Shown here: one piece after another, positions 1 through 8,042 of the stretch
How positions within the stretch are numbered: the first letter of the stretch is position 1
How the letters are laid out: the number at the start of each line of letters is the position of its first letter
Source of the DNA: Paenirhodobacter ferrireducens
Lineage (GTDB): Bacteria > Pseudomonadota > Alphaproteobacteria > Rhodobacterales > Rhodobacteraceae
Length of the DNA stretch: 64,000 nucleotides
Direction: 5' to 3'
Assembly (NCBI RefSeq): GCF_004022265.1
Contig: NZ_SAVB01000004.1
Span: 124,001-188,000, forward strand
The notes under the pieces: generated by a model
Told to the model about the DNA's origin: nothing
Databases searched by the model: none
What the model saw: only the letters and a program-made list of their open reading frames with translations
Program-made: the position numbers and the translations under genes

Positions 1-1
1 C

Positions 2-1066
2 ATGTCCGGCTGCGCCGCCGCGCTGGCCTATGGGCCGAAGATGAAGCAGGGACTGAACTGGGCCGCCGTCCGAAAGGGCTGGGGCCGGTCCTGGACGCTT
101 TATCTCACCCACATGTTCACCACGATCTGGGCAATCGCCATCGTCTCGGGCGCGGCGCTGTGGTTCGGCGGCACCGCGATGCTCGAGCAGCAGGGCTATC
201 AGGTGATGGGCAGCGATCCGCTCGCCTTCATGATCGGCATCGCCACGCTGGGCCATCAGCTCGGCTACGTCAACATCCTGCCGATGTATGCGGTGCTGAT
301 GCTGGGCGCGCCCTTCCTGATCCGGCTCGGGCAGCGCAACCCGCTGCTGTTGCTGCTGTTCAGCATCGGCTTCTGGGCGCTCAGCGGCCTCTTCCGCTTC
401 GACCTGCCGAACTTCCCGCAGGAGGGGGGCTGGTTCTTCAACCCCTTCTCCTGGCAGATGATCTTCTCCTTCGGCATCCTCACCGGGCTGGCGCTGCGCC
501 ACGGCCACCGCTTCGCCCCGCTGAAGGGCTGGCTGATCTGGGTCGCCGCGATCTGGGTGGCGATCTGCCTGGTCTGGGTGAAGTCGGAGACGATCAAGGC
601 CGGCGTCGGCGAGTATGTGCACCACCTGCGCGACCTCGGCGTGCCGTTCTTCCTGGTCGAGTTCGACAAGACCTATGTTTCGCTGCCGCGGTTCGCGCAT
701 TTCATCGCGCTCGCCTATCTGCTGTCGCTGCCCTGGGGCGTGCCGCGCTTTGCCGCCTCGAAGGCGATGGCGCCGGTGCGGCTGCTCGGCCGGCACGGTC
801 TGCAGGTGTTTGCGGCGAGCACCGTGCTTGCGATCTTCTCGCAGGCGGTGAAGCAGGTGCATCCGGCGGGCTTCGGGCAGGACAGCGTGCTGATCCTCGG
901 CGGGCTGGCGATCCTGTGGGCCTTTGCCGGGATCCGCGACCGGATCAGGCAATCCGACAAGGCCCGGGCCGAGGCGCTGCACGCCCGCCACGCCGCTCCC
1001 CATGCACCGGGCGCGGCGGCCGCGACGGCCGACGGCAAGCCGCAGTATGCCGCTGCCGCCCGCTGA
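2..1066 (+). CDS. opgC: OpgC-type membrane acyltransferase, 5' partial
   Basis: Integral membrane protein of the OpgC family, which adds succinyl groups to periplasmic glucans in related bacteria. The visible 354 residues hold about eight hydrophobic segments and the family pattern: a QLGYVNILPMY stretch near residue 87, then GWFFNPFSWQMIF near 142. The C-terminal 40 residues are hydrophilic and Ala-rich. The N-terminal part of the family, with the first helices, is absent, so the gene almost certainly starts before base 1 and the ATG at position 2 is internal. Substrate and acyl donor cannot be told from the sequence. It converges on the LysR gene with no gap. Confidence 0.8.
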   Translation: MSGCAAALAYGPKMKQGLNWAAVRKGWGRSWTLYLTHMFTTIWAIAIVSGAALWFGGTAMLEQQGYQVMGSDPLAFMIGIATLGHQLGYVNILPMYAVLMLGAPFLIRLGQRNPLLLLLFSIGFWALSGLFRFDLPNFPQEGGWFFNPFSWQMIFSFGILTGLALRHGHRFAPLKGWLIWVAAIWVAICLVWVKSETIKAGVGEYVHHLRDLGVPFFLVEFDKTYVSLPRFAHFIALAYLLSLPWGVPRFAASKAMAPVRLLGRHGLQVFAASTVLAIFSQAVKQVHPAGFGQDSVLILGGLAILWAFAGIRDRIRQSDKARAEALHARHAAPHAPGAAAATADGKPQYAAAAR

Positions 1067-1969
1067 TCAGCCCTGCGGCGCGTCCAGCGCGCCGCAGCTT
1101 GCCGCCACGGTCTTCAGCGCCTTCAGCACCGCCTGCACCTTGGGCGTGCGGTGCAGGTCGACATGGGTCACCAGCCAAAGCGAGGATTCCCACTCCGGGA
1201 TCGGCGCGATCACCTCGATCACCCGAGGATCGCGCCGCGCCTCGATCACCGGCAGGAACCCAAGCCCCATGCCATCGCGCACCGCCGCCGCCTGACTCTC
1301 CGGATCGTTCGCCATGAACACCACCGAATCCGCCGGCTGGTTCGCCGCAAGCCAGCGGAAGAACGGCGCCCGGCTCTCGCGGTTCTCGGCCCCGACGAAG
1401 CGGTGCCCGGCAAGATCGTCGATCGACGCGGGCCGGCCCATACGCTTCAGGTAATCCTCGGAGGCATAGAGCGCGACGCGGTTGACGCCGAGCGGCTGCA
1501 CCACGTTGTCGGGCTCGGTCGGGCGACCGCCGGCGCGGATCGCCACATGCGCCTCGCCATATTCCAGACGGAACACCCGCTGATCGGTCAGATAGCGCAG
1601 CCGCAGCCCCGGATGGTCGATCATCAGCTGGGCAAGCGCCGGCAGCACGATCCCGGTCAGCGTCGGCAGCGAGGTGATGATGAGCTCGCCCGAGACCTCC
1701 TCCCCCGCCCCGGCGATACGCGCGGCAAGCTGCGAGAACTGATCCTCGGTCGCCTGGCCCACGGCCAGCAGCTGCAGCCCCGCCTCGGTCGGCGTATAGC
1801 CGCGCGGGTGGCGCTGGAACAGCTTGGTGCCAAGCCGCTCCTCGAGCGCATCGACATGGCGGATCACCGTTGCATGGTGCACGCCCAGCACCTCGGCCGC
1901 ACCGGATACGGTGCCCACCCGCGCGACCTGATAGGCAGTGCGGATCTCGTCCCAATTGTCGAAATTCAT
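1067..1969 (-). CDS. LysR-family transcriptional regulator
   Basis: 300-residue DNA-binding regulator. The N-terminal winged helix-turn-helix (about residues 3-62) reads VGTVSGAAEVLGVHHATVIRH, and the rest is a periplasmic-binding-like effector domain. I chose the ATG at 1969 because GGGTGAAC lies just upstream; an in-frame ATG at 1987 would add six residues and run into the likely operator. It is divergent from the azoreductase-like gene with about 100 bp between them, the usual layout of a LysR regulator and its target, so it probably controls that gene. The inducer is unknown. The ends of this gene and of opgC abut. Confidence 0.88.
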   Translation of the reverse strand: MNFDNWDEIRTAYQVARVGTVSGAAEVLGVHHATVIRHVDALEERLGTKLFQRHPRGYTPTEAGLQLLAVGQATEDQFSQLAARIAGAGEEVSGELIITSLPTLTGIVLPALAQLMIDHPGLRLRYLTDQRVFRLEYGEAHVAIRAGGRPTEPDNVVQPLGVNRVALYASEDYLKRMGRPASIDDLAGHRFVGAENRESRAPFFRWLAANQPADSVVFMANDPESQAAAVRDGMGLGFLPVIEARRDPRVIEVIAPIPEWESSLWLVTHVDLHRTPKVQAVLKALKTVAASCGALDAPQG

Positions 1970-2068
1970 CTGTTCACCCGCGAACACTCATTGCGCAATC
2001 ATGACAATTGAGTTCACGGGCGCAAGGGCATTTCTTTGCTGCAACAGCAAACACCCGGAGTCCTCCTC
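1970..2068. promoter_or_regulatory. Divergent LysR/azoR regulatory region
   Basis: Intergenic region with a perfect 10-bp palindrome ATTGCGCAAT at 1990-1999. It sits inside a looser inverted repeat, ACTCA at 1986-1990 and TGAGT at 2009-2013. LysR proteins typically bind dyads of this kind between themselves and a divergent target. The palindrome is read directly; its use as an operator is inferred. Confidence 0.45.
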
Positions 2069-2641
2069 ATGACCAAGACCCTGCTTCTTGAAACCTCCAT
2101 CAAGGGGCCGATGTCGGTCTCGCACAAGATCGCCCAGAAAGTGATTGCCAAGGTCGGCGGCGACGTGACCGTGCGCGACTGCACCACGATCCCGGCGATC
2201 GACGGCACCTGGATCGGCGCCGCCTACACCCCGGCCGAGAACCGCACCGACGCGCAGAAGGCCGCGCTTGCCCTCTCCGACGCGCTGATCGCCGAACTGA
2301 AGGCCGCCGACACCGTCGTCATCGGCTGCGGCGTCTACAACTTCGGCGTCACCGGCCCGCTCAAGCACTGGATCGACATGGTCTGCCGCGTCGGCGAGAC
2401 CTTCCGCTACACCGAAGCCGGCCCCGAGGGCCTGGCCGGTGCCAAGCGCGTGATCGTGGCCTATTCCTCGGGCGGCGTGCCGGCCGGGTCGGGCTATGAC
2501 TTCGCCACCCCCTACATCAAGCAGGTTCTGGGCTTCATCGGCATCACCGATGTGACCGTCGTCGCCGCCGAAGGCGTGGCGGTCGACGAGGCCGCGGCGC
2601 TCGCCCGCGCCGATGCGCAGATCGCAACGCTCGCCGCCTGA
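2069..2641 (+). CDS. azoR: FMN-dependent NADH-azoreductase-like flavodoxin-fold protein
   Basis: 190-residue protein of the AzoR / NAD(P)H dehydrogenase (quinone) family, FMN-dependent two-electron reductases of quinones and azo compounds in the cytosol. The N-terminus MTKTLLLETSIKGPMSVS is the phosphate-binding loop region; GVYNFGVTGPLKHWIDMVCRVG (written here only as the region around residues 88-109) is the FMN-contacting segment, and YSSGG near 132 is also typical. The start is the ATG after CGGAGTCCTCC; an upstream ATG at 2036 lacks such a site. Divergent from the LysR gene, which probably regulates it. Confidence 0.85.
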   Translation: MTKTLLLETSIKGPMSVSHKIAQKVIAKVGGDVTVRDCTTIPAIDGTWIGAAYTPAENRTDAQKAALALSDALIAELKAADTVVIGCGVYNFGVTGPLKHWIDMVCRVGETFRYTEAGPEGLAGAKRVIVAYSSGGVPAGSGYDFATPYIKQVLGFIGITDVTVVAAEGVAVDEAAALARADAQIATLAA

Positions 2642-2724
2642 TTCGGTCGCCGCGCCCCACCCGGCTTCGTGCTCTGCGCGGGATCGGGACGCGGTGGACC
2701 TGCCGGTTCTCCCAACCGGCTCGA

Positions 2725-2753
2725 GGCCCCTCGGTTGACTCCGGGGGGCTTTT
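2725..2753 (+). terminator. Terminator-like hairpin after azoR
   Basis: A GC-rich stem pairs GCCCC..CGG (from 2726) with CCGGGGG (to 2749) around a TTGACT loop, followed by a TTTT run. It is placed to end azoR transcription. A separate 7-bp hairpin, GCCGGTT/AACCGGC, lies just before it at 2702-2720. The same bases also hold the likely ffh promoter. Confidence 0.6.
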
Positions 2754-2763
2754 CGCCTAGAAG
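2735..2763 (+). promoter_or_regulatory. Probable sigma-70-type promoter of ffh
   Basis: A -35-like TTGACT at 2735-2740 and a -10-like TAGAAG at 2758-2763 are separated by exactly 17 bp. The -35 lies in the loop of the azoR terminator hairpin and the spacer holds its 3' arm and T-run. Predicted start is near 2770, giving a leader of about 128 nt. Confidence 0.5.
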
Positions 2764-2775
2764 GCCCCAGATTCC

Positions 2776-2877
2776 CCGGAGGCAGATTCCTCCGGTCCCC
2801 GCATGAGGCGGGGATCGCCACCAGTCAGCGCGTTGCGCCCACTGGTGCGCTTGTCGTTTGTCGTGCCGGCCTGCCGG
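2776..2877 (+). ncRNA. Structured 5' leader of ffh (four consecutive hairpins)
   Basis: Between the predicted transcription start and the ffh start codon the RNA can form consecutive perfect stems: CCGGAGG/CCTCCGG at 2776-2795, CCCCGC/GCGGGG at 2797-2813, CACCAGT/ACTGGTG at 2819-2847 with a nested GCGC/GCGC stem, and a short CCGGC/GCCGG at 2866-2877. The stems nearly abut, leaving little unpaired RNA. A conserved RNA motif upstream of ffh has, as I recall, been described in alphaproteobacteria; I cannot test the match here. It could autoregulate Ffh synthesis. No 4.5S-type GGAA tetraloop is present, so it is not SRP RNA itself. Confidence 0.5.
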
Positions 2878-2897
2878 TGCCCCGCATGGAGGTGGCC

Positions 2898-4403
2898 ATG
2901 TTCGAGAATCTCTCCGAGCGCCTTGGCGGCGTCTTCGAGCGCCTGACGAAACAGGGCGCGCTCTCGGCCGACGACGTGCGCACCGCGCTGCGCGAGGTCC
3001 GCACCGCGCTGCTCGAGGCCGACGTGTCGCTGCCGGTGGTGCGCGACTTCGTCAAGCGCGTCGAGGGCAAGGCCACCGGCGCCGCGGTGACGAAATCGGT
3101 CACCCCCGGCCAGCAGGTGGTGAAGATCGTCCATGACGAGATCATCGCCATGCTGTCGGGCGAGGGCCCGGCCGATGCGCTGAAGATCGACAACCCTCCG
3201 GCGCCGATCCTGATGGTCGGTCTGCAGGGCTCGGGCAAGACCACCACCACCGCAAAACTCGCCCGCCGCCTGAAGGAGCGCGAGAAGAAGCGCGTGCTGA
3301 TGGCCTCGCTCGACATCTACCGCCCGGCGGCAATGGAGCAGCTCGCCATCCTCGGCACCCAGATCGGCGTCGACACCCTGCCGATCGTGCAGGGCGAAAG
3401 CGCCGTGCAGATCGCCAAGCGCGCCAAGCAGCAGGCGACGCTCGGTGGCTATGACGTCTACCTGCTCGACACCGCGGGCCGCCTGCACATCGACGAAGTC
3501 CTGATGGGCGAGGTGCAGCAGGTCCGCGACGCGGTTTCCCCGCGCGAGACCCTTCTGGTCGTCGACGGCCTCACCGGCCAGGTCGCGGTCGAGGTCGCGC
3601 AGGAGTTCGAGGACAAGGTCGGCATCTCCGGCGTCGTGCTGACCCGGATGGACGGCGACGGCCGCGGCGGTGCGGCGCTGTCGATGCGCGCCGTGACCGG
3701 CAAGCCCATTCGCTTCGTCGGCCTCGGCGAGAAGATGGATGCGCTCGAGACCTTCGAGGCCGAGCGCATCGCCGGCCGCATCCTCGGCATGGGCGACATC
3801 GTCGCGCTCGTCGAGAAGGCCCAGGAGGTCTTCGAGAAGGAGCAGGCCGAACGCATGATGAAGCGGTTCCAGAAGGGCCTCTTCAACATGAACGACATGA
3901 AGTCCCAGCTCGAGCAGATGCTGAAGATGGGCGGCATGCAGGGCGTGATGCAGATGATGCCGGGCATGGGCAAGATGGCGAAGCAGGCCGAGGAAGCCGG
4001 CTTCTCCGACCGCGCCATCCGCCGCCAGATCGCGCTGATCAGCGCCATGACCAAGCAGGAACGCGCCCATCCCGAGATGCTGCAGGCCAGCCGCAAGAAG
4101 CGCATCGCCGCCGGCGCCGGCCTTGACGTGGCCGAGCTGAACCGGCTGCTGAAGATGCACCGGCAGATGGCCGACACGATGAAGAAGCTCGGCAAGATGG
4201 GCAAGGGCGGCATGCTGAAGCAGGCGATGGCCGCGATGCAGGGCAAAATGGGCGGGCTTCCCGACGCCGGCGACATGGACCCTGCGAAGATGGAAGAGGC
4301 GGCGAAGGCGCTTGGCCAGATGAAGGGCCTGCCGTCGATGCCGGGGCTTGGCGGCATGGGCCTGCCGGGCAGCCTGTCCGGGCTGATGGGCAAGAAGAAA
4401 TGA
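2898..4403 (+). CDS. ffh: Signal recognition particle GTPase Ffh
   Basis: 501-residue SRP54 homologue that binds 4.5S RNA and signal sequences and hands nascent membrane proteins to FtsY. An N-terminal helical bundle (1-85) is followed by the G domain, with GLQGSGKTT at 108-116, DTAGR at 191-195 and TRMDGDGRGG at 249-258. The methionine-rich M domain starts near residue 300. The last 60 residues form an unusually Gly/Met-rich tail. The ATG at 2898 is chosen because GGAGGTG lies six bases upstream; an ATG at 2877 has no such site. The stop overlaps the next gene (ATGA), so ffh starts an operon with the acetyltransferase and chorismate mutase genes. Confidence 0.97.
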   Translation: MFENLSERLGGVFERLTKQGALSADDVRTALREVRTALLEADVSLPVVRDFVKRVEGKATGAAVTKSVTPGQQVVKIVHDEIIAMLSGEGPADALKIDNPPAPILMVGLQGSGKTTTTAKLARRLKEREKKRVLMASLDIYRPAAMEQLAILGTQIGVDTLPIVQGESAVQIAKRAKQQATLGGYDVYLLDTAGRLHIDEVLMGEVQQVRDAVSPRETLLVVDGLTGQVAVEVAQEFEDKVGISGVVLTRMDGDGRGGAALSMRAVTGKPIRFVGLGEKMDALETFEAERIAGRILGMGDIVALVEKAQEVFEKEQAERMMKRFQKGLFNMNDMKSQLEQMLKMGGMQGVMQMMPGMGKMAKQAEEAGFSDRAIRRQIALISAMTKQERAHPEMLQASRKKRIAAGAGLDVAELNRLLKMHRQMADTMKKLGKMGKGGMLKQAMAAMQGKMGGLPDAGDMDPAKMEEAAKALGQMKGLPSMPGLGGMGLPGSLSGLMGKKK

Positions 4404-4939
4404 CGATCCTGCTCGACATCCCGGTGATCGAGACCGAGCGTCTGGTGCTGCGCGCGCCGGGCACGGACGACCTGCCCGCGATGTATGACTTCTACGATTC
4501 CGAACGCTCGCGCTTCGTCGGCGGCCCCTGCTCGCACGAGCAGGCCTGGCGCTCGCTCGCGATGGAGATCGGGCACTGGGCGCTGCGCGGCTATGGCCGC
4601 TGGAGCGTGGTCGAGAAGGCAAGCGGCGAGATCGTCGGCATGGTCGGCATCTTCAATCCCGAGGGCTGGTTCGGCCCGGAAATCGGCTGGGATCTCTACG
4701 AGGGCTTCGAGGGCCGCGGCTATGCGACCGAAGCCGGTCGCGCCGCCCGCGCCTATGCCTATGACACCCTCGGCATGTCGAGCGTGGTCAGCCTGACGCG
4801 GCTGGCGAACGAACAGTCGGCGCGCGTGGCACAGCGCCTTGGTGCGGTGCTCGAGGGCACCTTCCAGCACGAGCGCCACGGCATGATGAACGTCTGGCGT
4901 CACCCCTCGGCCGCCCAGCTGAAGGAGATGGCCGCATGA
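4400..4939 (+). CDS. GNAT acetyltransferase, RimJ/RimL-like
   Basis: 179-residue N-acetyltransferase of the GNAT superfamily, RimJ/RimL group: it starts with IETERLVLRAP (near 10-20) and has a GRGYATEAGRAA acetyl-CoA loop near residues 108-119. Members acetylate ribosomal protein N-termini, other amines or small molecules; the substrate cannot be read here. It overlaps ffh and the chorismate mutase gene by ATGA at both ends, so it is translationally coupled in the ffh operon, which makes a ribosome-linked role plausible but unproven. Confidence 0.85.
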   Translation: MTILLDIPVIETERLVLRAPGTDDLPAMYDFYDSERSRFVGGPCSHEQAWRSLAMEIGHWALRGYGRWSVVEKASGEIVGMVGIFNPEGWFGPEIGWDLYEGFEGRGYATEAGRAARAYAYDTLGMSSVVSLTRLANEQSARVAQRLGAVLEGTFQHERHGMMNVWRHPSAAQLKEMAA

Positions 4940-5232
4940 CCGATGCCATCACCCGCGCCGCCGAACTGCTGAAGGGGCATCGCGCCTCGATCGACCGGCT
5001 CGACGCGATCCTCGTCTTCACCCTGGCCGAGCGGTTCAAGCACACGCAATCGGTGGGCCGGCTGAAGGCCGAGCACGCGCTGCCCCCCGCCGATCCCGCG
5101 CGCGAGGCGCAGCAGATCGCGCGGCTCGAAATGTTGGCGAAAGAGGCCGATCTCGACCCCGAATTCGCCAAGAAGTTCCTGACCTTCGTGATCTCGGAAG
5201 TGATCCGGCATCACGAGCAATTCCAGAAATGA
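4936..5232 (+). CDS. Chorismate mutase, AroQ (type II) fold
   Basis: 98-residue all-helical chorismate mutase that converts chorismate to prephenate for phenylalanine and tyrosine synthesis. The family signature is clear: RASIDRLDAILVFTLAERFK with active-site Arg and Lys, then REAQQIARLEMLAKEADLD (residues about 55-73) and a final helix FVISEVIRHHEQ. Length is that of a monofunctional enzyme without a prephenate dehydratase domain. The start overlaps the acetyltransferase stop (ATGA). rpsP follows 42 bp later with its own Shine-Dalgarno GAAGGAGAG. Confidence 0.93.
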   Translation: MTDAITRAAELLKGHRASIDRLDAILVFTLAERFKHTQSVGRLKAEHALPPADPAREAQQIARLEMLAKEADLDPEFAKKFLTFVISEVIRHHEQFQK

Positions 5233-5274
5233 CGGGCATCTGCCCGCCCCCAGCCATCTGAAGGAGAGACACCC

Positions 5275-5628
5275 ATGGCTATGAAGATCCGGCTCGCCCG
5301 CGGCGGCTCGAAGAAGCGCCCGCACTACGCGATCGTCGCCACCGACTCGCGCATGCCGCGTGACGGCCGCTTCCTCGAGAAGCTCGGCACCTACAATCCG
5401 CTGCTCGCCAAGGACAGCGAAGACCGCGTCAAGATGGACATGGAGCGCGTGCAGTACTGGCTCGCCCAGGGCGCCCAGCCGACCGACCGCGTGGCCCGCT
5501 TCCTGGAAGCCGCCGGCGTCGTCGCGAAGACCGAGCGCAAGAACATGAAGAAGGCCGAGCCCGGCGACAAGGCGAAGAAGCGCGCCGAGGAGAAGGCCGC
5601 CAAGGCTGCCGCTCCGGCCGAAGAATAA
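5275..5628 (+). CDS. rpsP: 30S ribosomal protein S16
   Basis: 117-residue small-subunit protein with the S16 signature [19 protein letters not shown] near the N-terminus and [13 protein letters not shown] near residues 37-49. The bacterial core is about 80 residues; here a charged Lys/Glu/Ala-rich tail of some 35 residues follows, common in alphaproteobacteria. Preceded by AAGGAGAG. Part of the conserved rpsP-rimM-trmD-rplS order. Confidence 0.98.
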   Translation: MAMKIRLARGGSKKRPHYAIVATDSRMPRDGRFLEKLGTYNPLLAKDSEDRVKMDMERVQYWLAQGAQPTDRVARFLEAAGVVAKTERKNMKKAEPGDKAKKRAEEKAAKAAAPAEE

Positions 5629-5662
5629 TCTGGCCCAAGGCCCGATTTCGGCTAAGACAGGC

Positions 5663-5686
5663 GGGCCGGGCAGCGATGCCCGGCCC
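5663..5686 (+). other. GC-rich intergenic hairpin between rpsP and rimM
   Basis: A perfect 9-bp stem GGGCCGGGC/GCCCGGCCC with a 6-nt loop, without a following T-run. It may protect the rpsP 3' end or attenuate transcription, lowering rimM relative to rpsP. It ends about 12 bases before the rimM Shine-Dalgarno. Confidence 0.45.
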
Positions 5687-5706
5687 GTTGCACAAGGAGG
5701 CCCCCG

Positions 5707-6216
5707 ATGACGAAAGAGGATCGCGTCTGTGTCGGCGCCATCGCCGGAGCCTTCGGCGTGAAGGGCGAGGCGCGGCTGAAGAGCTTTTGCTCGACCCCCG
5801 AGGACATCGCCACCTACGGGCCGCTCTGGCTCGAGGACGGCACGCGCAGCTTCACGGTCAAGCTGACGCGCCCGGTGACGGGCGGGCTGGGCGCGCGGCT
5901 GGCGGGGCTGGCGACCAAGGAAGAGGTCGACGCGCTGAAGGGTGCGACGCTCTGGGCCGACCGCGACCGCCTGCCCTCGCTGCCCGATGACGAATTCTAC
6001 CACACCGACCTGATCGGCCTGCCGGTCTTCGACGCGGGCGGGGTGCAGATCGGCAAGGTCCGCGCGGTGCAGAACTTCGGCGCCGGCGACATCCTCGAGA
6101 TCTTCGCGCCCGGGCGCAAGACGACGCTGATGCTGCCCTTCACCCGCGCCGTGGTGCCCACCGTCGATCTCAAGGCCGGCCGGATCATCGCCGACCCGCC
6201 CGAGGAACTGGAATGA
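5707..6216 (+). CDS. rimM: 16S rRNA-processing protein RimM
   Basis: 169-residue 30S maturation factor that binds S19 and helps assemble the 30S head. The N-terminal barrel begins [21 protein letters not shown] (residues about 7-27; GAFGVKGE is the family motif) and the PRC-barrel half contains [14 protein letters not shown] and the [15 protein letters not shown] region. The start follows AAGGAGGCCCCCG. It overlaps the sulfotransferase-like gene by ATGA. Confidence 0.96.
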   Translation: MTKEDRVCVGAIAGAFGVKGEARLKSFCSTPEDIATYGPLWLEDGTRSFTVKLTRPVTGGLGARLAGLATKEEVDALKGATLWADRDRLPSLPDDEFYHTDLIGLPVFDAGGVQIGKVRAVQNFGAGDILEIFAPGRKTTLMLPFTRAVVPTVDLKAGRIIADPPEELE

Positions 6217-7022
6217 CGCGGCTGATCGTCCATCCGGGCTTTCACAAGACCGCAACGACGACCGTGCAGACCCAGCTGGCCGAGGCCCGCGCGGTGCTGG
6301 CGCCCGACTGGATGGTGCTTCTGCGCGACGATCTGCTGGATGCACCCGCCGCCGCACGGGCCTATTGCGGCCCGCGGTCGCCGCTTGATCTCGGCCTGTT
6401 TCAGGCCGCGATGGCCGATGTGCTGGAGGCCCAGCTCGGAGCGCCCGGGGTGGTGATCTCCTGCGAGGGGCTGTGCGGCCATATGCCCGGCCGCCCCGGG
6501 ATCGAGGATTATTCCGCCGCGCCGGCACTGATGGCGGCCCTTGCCACGACTGCGCGCAAGATCTTCGGCGCCAGCCTCGATCTGCAATTCTATCTCTCGA
6601 CCCGGTCGGCGCAGCCCTGGCTGGAAAGCGTGCATTGGCAGCATGTGCGCACCGGCACGCTCACCGAGGGGTGTGCGGAGTTCTGCGCCCGGATGGCCGG
6701 GGCGGCGGCGCTCGACACGATCGCCGCCGCGATTGCCGAGGCGACCTCGGCCCCGGTTCGGGCCGTGCCGATCGAGGTCTCGACGCTGATGGCACAGGGC
6801 CCGATCACGCCCCTGCTCGACCTGATGGGCCTGCCCGAGCCCGCCCGCAGCGGGTTCCGGGCGCAGGATCGGCGCAACGGCCGCCCCCGCCGCGCCGATC
6901 CGACGAAACTGGCGAACCGCCTCGCCCAGATCAACCGCCGCTTCCCGCCGGCAGAGGCGCGCAAACGCAAGGCCGCGGTGCTCGCCCCGGCCCCGAAGCC
7001 GGCATCGAAGGAAACGCCATGA
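6213..7022 (+). CDS. Sulfotransferase-like P-loop protein
   Basis: 269 residues. The N-terminus [13 protein letters not shown] (residues 7-19) matches the phosphosulfate-binding loop style of bacterial sulfotransferase-like proteins, which often read GFHKTGTTS. The middle contains ISCEGLCG and a [15 protein letters not shown] segment resembling the 3'-phosphate-binding region. The last 40 residues are basic. No substrate can be assigned. It sits between rimM and trmD with ATGA overlaps on both sides, so it is translated within a ribosome-maturation operon, an unexpected place for such an enzyme. Assignment rests on the loop and overall pattern only. Confidence 0.6.
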   Translation: MTRLIVHPGFHKTATTTVQTQLAEARAVLAPDWMVLLRDDLLDAPAAARAYCGPRSPLDLGLFQAAMADVLEAQLGAPGVVISCEGLCGHMPGRPGIEDYSAAPALMAALATTARKIFGASLDLQFYLSTRSAQPWLESVHWQHVRTGTLTEGCAEFCARMAGAAALDTIAAAIAEATSAPVRAVPIEVSTLMAQGPITPLLDLMGLPEPARSGFRAQDRRNGRPRRADPTKLANRLAQINRRFPPAEARKRKAAVLAPAPKPASKETP

Positions 7023-7933
7023 GCGACGAGACCGACGCCCCCGACACCCCGCCCGCCCCCCGCCGCGTCGGCAAGGGCGCCGAGAAATACTCGACGAGCT
7101 ATCTGGCCGAGGCCGAGGTGCCGGCGGACGTCCCCACCCGCGCGATCGGCCGGCGTCATGTCGTCACCTCGCTTGCCGGTGGCAAGCTGCGCCCGCGCGA
7201 CCTGATGGAAGAACAGGCCGAACCCGCCGCCGGCTGGCGTGCGAAGGTCGTCACCCTCTTCCCCGAGGCCTTCCCGGGCGTTCTGGGCCTCAGCCTGACC
7301 GGCAAGGCGATGACCGAGCGGCTGTGGTCGCTCGAAACCATCGATCTGCGCCCCTTCGGCATCGGCAAGCACCGCAATGTCGACGACACGCCCGCCGGCG
7401 GTGGCGCGGGCATGGTGCTGCGCGCCGATGTGGTGGCGGCAGCGCTTGATACCGCGGCGGCGGGCACGCCCGCGGACCGCAAGAAATGGCCGGTGATCTT
7501 CATGAGCCCGCGCGGCAAGCCCTTCACCCAGGCCGACGCGCGCCGTTTCGCCGCGGCCGAGGGGATGACCATCCTGTGCGGCCGCTTCGAGGGCGTCGAC
7601 GAGCGGGTGCTGGAGCATTACGCGATCGAGGAGGTCTCGATCGGCGATTTCGTCCTCACCGGCGGCGAGCTGGCGGCGCAGGTGATCCTCGACGCCATCG
7701 TGCGGCTGCGCCCGGGGGTGCTGGGCAATGCCGAAAGCGCGGTCGAGGAAAGTCATTCGAACGGGCTGCTGGAGCATCCGCAATACACCCGCCCTGCCGA
7801 ATGGGAGGGGCGCACGATCCCCGAGGTGCTGACCTCGGGCAATCACAAGAAGATCGCCGAGTGGCGGCGCGCGATGAGCGAGGCGCTGACCAGGGCGCGG
7901 CGGCCCGACCTGTGGGAGAAGTTCGGCAAGTGA
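7019..7933 (+). CDS. trmD: tRNA (guanine-37 N1)-methyltransferase TrmD, N-terminally extended
   Basis: 304-residue SPOUT (trefoil-knot) enzyme that methylates G37 of tRNAs to prevent frameshifting. The catalytic body starts near residue 73 with [26 protein letters not shown]-like sequence near 210, [11 protein letters not shown] and [16 protein letters not shown] are standard TrmD landmarks. The usual length is about 245 residues; here some 60 extra residues rich in Asp, Pro, Ala and Arg precede the body. I kept the upstream ATG because it overlaps the previous stop as ATGA; the alternative ATG at 7205 would give a protein of canonical size. Confidence 0.93.
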   Translation: MSDETDAPDTPPAPRRVGKGAEKYSTSYLAEAEVPADVPTRAIGRRHVVTSLAGGKLRPRDLMEEQAEPAAGWRAKVVTLFPEAFPGVLGLSLTGKAMTERLWSLETIDLRPFGIGKHRNVDDTPAGGGAGMVLRADVVAAALDTAAAGTPADRKKWPVIFMSPRGKPFTQADARRFAAAEGMTILCGRFEGVDERVLEHYAIEEVSIGDFVLTGGELAAQVILDAIVRLRPGVLGNAESAVEESHSNGLLEHPQYTRPAEWEGRTIPEVLTSGNHKKIAEWRRAMSEALTRARRPDLWEKFGK

Positions 7934-7981
7934 TGCCACACGGCACGCGCGGGACCGGTCGCGCGGGGGCTCTGCCCCGCC

Positions 7982-8005
7982 GAGGTATTTGGGGCAAGAT
8001 GAATG
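7982..8005 (+). repeat. Dispersed Rhodobacterales-type short repeat, copy A
   Basis: A 24-bp core GAGGTATTTGGGGCAAG-ATGAATG just after trmD, preceded by a GGGGGC..GCCCC hairpin. The same core occurs at 33215-33238 and, inverted, at 33380-33403. Such intergenic repeats are common in Rhodobacteraceae genomes; their role (transcript ends, mRNA stability or mobile-element remains) is not established by this sequence. Confidence 0.7.
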
Positions 8006-8042
8006 GGGGGCGTGCGCGCCCGATTTCCCGAGGGAGGACAGT

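Noticed and set aside
2642-2897. 4.5S SRP RNA or a tRNA before ffh
   Set aside because: The hairpins lack the GGAA-capped asymmetric loop of SRP RNA and there is no tRNA cloverleaf or T-loop sequence.
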